From Actinomycetes bacterium (GTDB lineage: Bacteria > Actinomycetota > Acidimicrobiia > Acidimicrobiales > JAJYXR01), in the NCBI GenBank assembly GCA_021801795.1, contig JAJYXR010000019.1:1-35480 (forward strand): a DNA stretch of 35,480 nt, read 5' to 3'. The notes beneath the pieces were generated by a model. It did not search any database, was not told the origin of the DNA, and saw nothing but the letters and a program-made list of their open reading frames with translations. Numbering within the stretch: the first letter of the stretch is position 1; every line of letters starts with the position of its first letter. The position numbers and the translations under genes are program-made. Below are positions 33,070 through 35,480 of this stretch, one piece after another.

Positions 33070-34842
33070 CTACCATGACTTCAGCGCCTCGACAACGTCA
33101 GCCTTTTCGGGAAGCTTGGCCCCTGCCTTCCACGACGGGATCAAAGCGCCCAGCGCCTTAGCCGCTGCTTCCTTATCCGGGAGCGGAACGTCGGTCTTAC
33201 CAGAGTCAAGTAGCGCTAGCAGGCGTTCAGCCATTCCTTCACGATAGGACCCTTGGGACTTCTTGATCGCATAACCGGCCAACTTGTCAATAGCAAGGCC
33301 AAGTGAGAGAAGGGCAGATATACCTCCCAGAATTCCACCGATGATCAGCAACGGTGCCCCGACACCATGGGCAATAGTCAACGCTCCACCCACAACACTC
33401 AATACAGCAGCGGCTACCGATAATCCCTTTGCCAGAGACTTGACCGCCTTTCGACGCGCCTTCCGGCTCAGTTTCTCCATGACATAAGTCAGAATATCTG
33501 CTCCTGTCGCAGTCGCAGGATCAAACTTCTGGCGAAACAGTCCTGACTGTGCCTTCACCATAGACGCCTGATGTTTACGCGCCATACCTATTCCAGCACC
33601 AAGAACTAGATCAGCCTGGTTGCTAAGGCTATCCGCCTGGTTGAAATGCGCCCGGGCAGCACTCTTATATGCTTGTGCGTCCAGGGCAGCCTGATCCCTT
33701 TGTGTAGCTGTATTTTTCAGGAATATAGCCTTCAAATCTGGGATAGGGAGGTTAGGTGCCTGATCTGGCCATTTCAGAGCTTCCTGATAGTAGCTATCAT
33801 TGAACTTACGAGATTCCTCAGCCTTATCTGAAAGAACGGTATAGGAATTGCCCGCCTCTGCCAGCTTGTCATGAGCATCCCTTAACTGAAGGGCGCTTTT
33901 CTCAGTAGATTTCCACGAGCCAAACTGGTTAGCGACCTGATGCGCCTTTGCTCCCGTTCTGATGGTATCGAGGAAGTTAACTACCATCTCATAGGTATTA
34001 TACGGAATAGTTATAGCGCTGACGAAATGTACTGAAGTTGCCGCAGTTCCAATAGCATCCACAACGTGTGACGATACGTCATTTACTGTTGCAGCATGCT
34101 GGGATACATGCAATATATCAGTCGCGGTGCTAGCTGTACTAGCGACAGTCTTACTCGTTGAGACTGTCGCTGTGCCAAAGCTCTTCAGGTCTCTTTTCTT
34201 TGCAAGTTCTAGATAACTGTTGTACGTATCTATACCCGATATCAGAGTGTCAAAACCATCGACGAAAGTGGCAATACCTCCTTCGCTGATTCCAAGAGGA
34301 GGACCGGATGGTGCGCTCAGAACCTTGTCCTCGATGACGGCCGCGACGTTCACAGGCGCAACTACGCCCTTCCCAATATCATCCAGGGTCTTCGCACCAT
34401 CGCCGACCATCGTGCTCGTGCTCGTGGGCGTGGGCGTGCTCGTCGGCGTGGGCGTCGGCGTGGGCGTCGGCGTGGGCGTGGGCGTGCTCGTCGGCTGTGG
34501 AGCAGGCGGGACGGTCGCCTGCTGCATGCCCGTCTGCTGCGAGGTACTTCCCTGCCTCTGCAGGTTCGCCGTGACGGCGCGATTGCCGGCGGTACGCTGG
34601 AGACTCAGCAGGTAGGGCCGCTCGGCGGGCGCGATGCTCTGTCCCGGGTTCCGTATCCGCTGGACCAGCCAGCTGGCTTGTGCAAGGGCCTCTGGTCCTT
34701 CGCGCTCGGGCGACCCAGGGCCATGGCCCCAGGCGGCTCGATGGCGGGCTGCATTCGTATGACCGTGGACACCCTGAGAACCAGTTGGCTCCACTGCTGC
34801 CAACCGGGTATGCCGCTTGCCGGCTTGGCTCATCGTTGGCAT
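33070..34842 (-). CDS. Candidate CIS cargo/effector: QR-motif leader, Thr-Pro linker, membrane-active payload
   Basis: A 590-residue protein from the ATG at 34842, which has AGGAGAGGAG upstream; the frame is open to 34905. Residues 1-116 are a polar leader with three QR motifs, including LQRTAGNRAV (81-90), matching LQRAVGNSGV of the DUF4157 protein. Residues about 117-144 are a Thr-Pro linker. The payload (145-590) is mainly helical, with a Ser/Thr-rich coiled region, then a hydrophobic block of about 55 residues (about 468-523: VAAAVLSVVGGALTIAHG, PLLIIGGILGGISALLSLGL) able to form a membrane hairpin, and a basic, then amphipathic end. No enzyme motif is recognised. Hand counts give about 38-52% GC in several payload lines but about 70% in a leader line, so the gene is chimeric. 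Being first in the CIS operon, it is a likely injected toxin, possibly pore-forming; both are inferences. Confidence 0.75.
   Translation of the reverse strand: MPTMSQAGKRHTRLAAVEPTGSQGVHGHTNAARHRAAWGHGPGSPEREGPEALAQASWLVQRIRNPGQSIAPAERPYLLSLQRTAGNRAVTANLQRQGSTSQQTGMQQATVPPAPQPTSTPTPTPTPTPTPTPTSTPTPTSTSTMVGDGAKTLDDIGKGVVAPVNVAAVIEDKVLSAPSGPPLGISEGGIATFVDGFDTLISGIDTYNSYLELAKKRDLKSFGTATVSTSKTVASTASTATDILHVSQHAATVNDVSSHVVDAIGTAATSVHFVSAITIPYNTYEMVVNFLDTIRTGAKAHQVANQFGSWKSTEKSALQLRDAHDKLAEAGNSYTVLSDKAEESRKFNDSYYQEALKWPDQAPNLPIPDLKAIFLKNTATQRDQAALDAQAYKSAARAHFNQADSLSNQADLVLGAGIGMARKHQASMVKAQSGLFRQKFDPATATGADILTYVMEKLSRKARRKAVKSLAKGLSVAAAVLSVVGGALTIAHGVGAPLLIIGGILGGISALLSLGLAIDKLAGYAIKKSQGSYREGMAERLLALLDSGKTDVPLPDKEAAAKALGALIPSWKAGAKLPEKADVVEALKSW
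34411..34496. repeat. Short-period repeat coding the Thr-Pro linker
   Basis: A run of gtcggc/gtgggc-type hexamers encodes alternating Thr-Pro (with a few Ser) at the junction between the leader and the payload of the candidate cargo. Such 6-bp repeats vary in length easily, and a linker is a natural junction for swapping payloads. Confidence 0.85.
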
Positions 34843-35189
34843 CGTCAGCGTGCTCCTCTCCTGCTGCGACGCGGCGCCGGCGCGAGTCGTAGGATGCCTG
34901 TCCACTCACAGATCGCTGTGCTCTGCAGGCCACCAGGCCTGGCTGATCCGATGCCAACTCGGTGGATCCGTGCCACAGGCGCGTTCCCACCAGAGAGGGG
35001 AGGCACTACCTCGGAAGGCTGGCACCCGGCGTCGAGCTCCACCTCGGTCACGCTCTCATCGTCCGACCGAAGACTGCATGCCTGCTCGCCCACCTCGACA
35101 ATGCTAGGCGTTACCAAGCCTGGATCGCGGCCGATTTGGTATCGGCACGGGCATGATTGGGTGCCTGAAAGTGCAAGCCACCGGTACAG
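34843..35189. other. Region upstream of the CIS operon, no confident gene
   Basis: The stretch presumably holds the promoter of the main operon, but I cannot point to a good hexamer pair. A minus-strand frame of 90 codons (34845-35117, GTG start) ends 2 bp before the cargo ATG; its codon third positions are not clearly GC-biased and it matches nothing I know, so it is not called. The GC content is intermediate. Confidence 0.4.
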
Positions 35190-35268
35190 GCGAAGACGGC
35201 AGCGGCGACTCAGCGAAGACGGCAGCGGCGACTCAGCGAAGACGGCAGCGGCGACTCAGCGAAGACGG
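35190..35268. repeat. 23-bp perfect tandem array over a stop codon
   Basis: Three identical units (gcgaagacggcagcggcgac followed by tca) lie at 35190-35212, 35213-35235 and 35236-35258, followed by a 10-bp partial copy inside the coding region. The TGA of the minus-strand gene at the right edge is the tca at 35256-35258, and each further unit repeats that stop. The array is thus a tandem duplication of the gene's own 3' end. Confidence 0.95.
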
Positions 35269-35480
35269 AGCACGTCGAAGGGAGCAGCCAGCACCAGCGG
35301 GTCGACCACTCGTTCAGGCGCCCTGCCGTCGATGCCCAGTTCCCCGAAGCTGACACCGTGTAGGACCAGGCGCAACGTGTCCGGGCACGGATAGTCCCCT
35401 GACCTCTCCCAGGTGAAGGTCGCCCTGCCCGCAGCCTGCGGGCCAGCGCCTGCCCCATCCCCATCCCCATCCCCATCCCC
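35256..35480 (-). CDS. 3' end of an unrecognised gene (partial at window edge)
   Basis: The minus-strand frame gives 74 residues before the TGA: a (Gly-Asp)n and Gly/Ala linker coded by ccccat hexamers (35453-35480, continuing past the edge), then about 55 residues that look like the end of a folded beta domain (ATFTWERSGDYPCPDTLRLV, LHGVSFGELGIDG, ending APFDVLRLR). Codon third positions are strongly GC-rich, unlike the alternative frame that reads Met-Gly repeats. I do not recognise the family. It points in the same direction as the CIS operon and ends about 410 bp before the cargo gene, so it could be an upstream gene of the same locus. Confidence 0.65.
   Translation of the reverse strand, partial: GDGDGDGDGAGAGPQAAGRATFTWERSGDYPCPDTLRLVLHGVSFGELGIDGRAPERVVDPLVLAAPFDVLRLR
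35453..35480. repeat. 6-bp (ccccat)n microsatellite, cut by the window edge
   Basis: Four complete ccccat units and a partial fifth run to the last base. In the chosen frame they encode Gly-Asp repeats, a flexible acidic linker in front of the C-terminal domain of the partial gene. Confidence 0.9.

Noticed and set aside
14637..34842. Considered as an ordinary prophage tail module or type VI secretion locus
   Set aside because: No capsid, portal, terminase, lysis or T6SS membrane-complex genes (TssJLM) are present, whereas DUF4157, DUF4255, the AAA+ ATPase, the LysM tube protein and the DUF6760-like protein point to a CIS.
34845..35117. Minus-strand frame of 90 codons ending 2 bp before the cargo ATG
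   Set aside because: The position is suggestive of an operon partner, but the codon third positions show no clear GC bias, there is no good ribosome site, and no family is recognised. Conservation in relatives would revive it.

Overview
The window is high-GC DNA with actinobacterial features: GTG and TTG starts, leaderless-looking promoters, a SARP/BTAD regulator, and a secreted protein carrying the GYWLAAADGAVYAFGD-type repeat that I associate with Acidimicrobiia-like actinobacteria. The taxon is an inference from style only. The main content is a nearly complete contractile injection system of the extracellular/intracellular CIS (eCIS) class, related to Afp, PVC and the Streptomyces CIS.

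Layout. 1-1871: end of an integrated element, with a tyrosine recombinase (558-1844, -) abutting the 3' end of a tRNA-Arg(CCU) gene (1872-1944, -); the first 557 bases hold no convincing gene. 2188-8439 (+): an HKD phospholipase-D-like lipoprotein, a small alpha/beta hydrolase, and a 1494-residue secreted protein with a divergent subtilisin-like domain, FG-GAP/VCBS-like repeats and 44-residue C-terminal repeats. 8541-10369 (-): a bitopic membrane protein and a PAAR-like (DUF4280) tip protein. 10498-14526 (+): two regulators, a LuxR-type protein with a degenerate receiver and a MalT-like NTPase fused to a SARP/BTAD module. 14637-34842 (-): the main CIS operon. Read in the direction of transcription it is: candidate cargo, DUF4255 cap protein, AAA+ ATPase, DUF4157 protein, sheath, tube 1, gp26-like protein, DUF6760-like small protein, a 1124-residue disordered protein with repeated [VLI]QR motifs, tube 2, LysM/CIS-tube protein, VgrG-like spike, gp25-like, baseplate J, tail protein I, and a zinc-ribbon/transmembrane/discoidin-like protein. 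35256-35480 (-): 3' end of an unrecognised gene leaving the window.

How it works together. Sheath, two tube proteins, spike, tip, baseplate wedge proteins, cap and ATPase give a buildable contractile particle. I see no tail fibre, no phage lysis genes and no classical tape-measure protein. Two single-pass membrane proteins, each with a cytoplasmic N-terminal region and an outer beta-domain, sit at the edges of the locus; they could dock an intracellular particle at the membrane. The most interesting gene is the first of the operon (33070-34842). It has a GC-rich leader with an LQRTAGNRAV motif shared with the DUF4157 protein, a Thr-Pro linker, and an AT-richer payload with a long hydrophobic segment. 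It looks like a chimeric, horizontally supplied effector joined to a resident loading leader.

A second pattern crosses the window: perfect short tandem repeats (17, 23, 24 and 25 bp, each a different sequence) sit on or directly after the stop codons of four genes, and a 45-bp array forms the C-terminus of a fifth.
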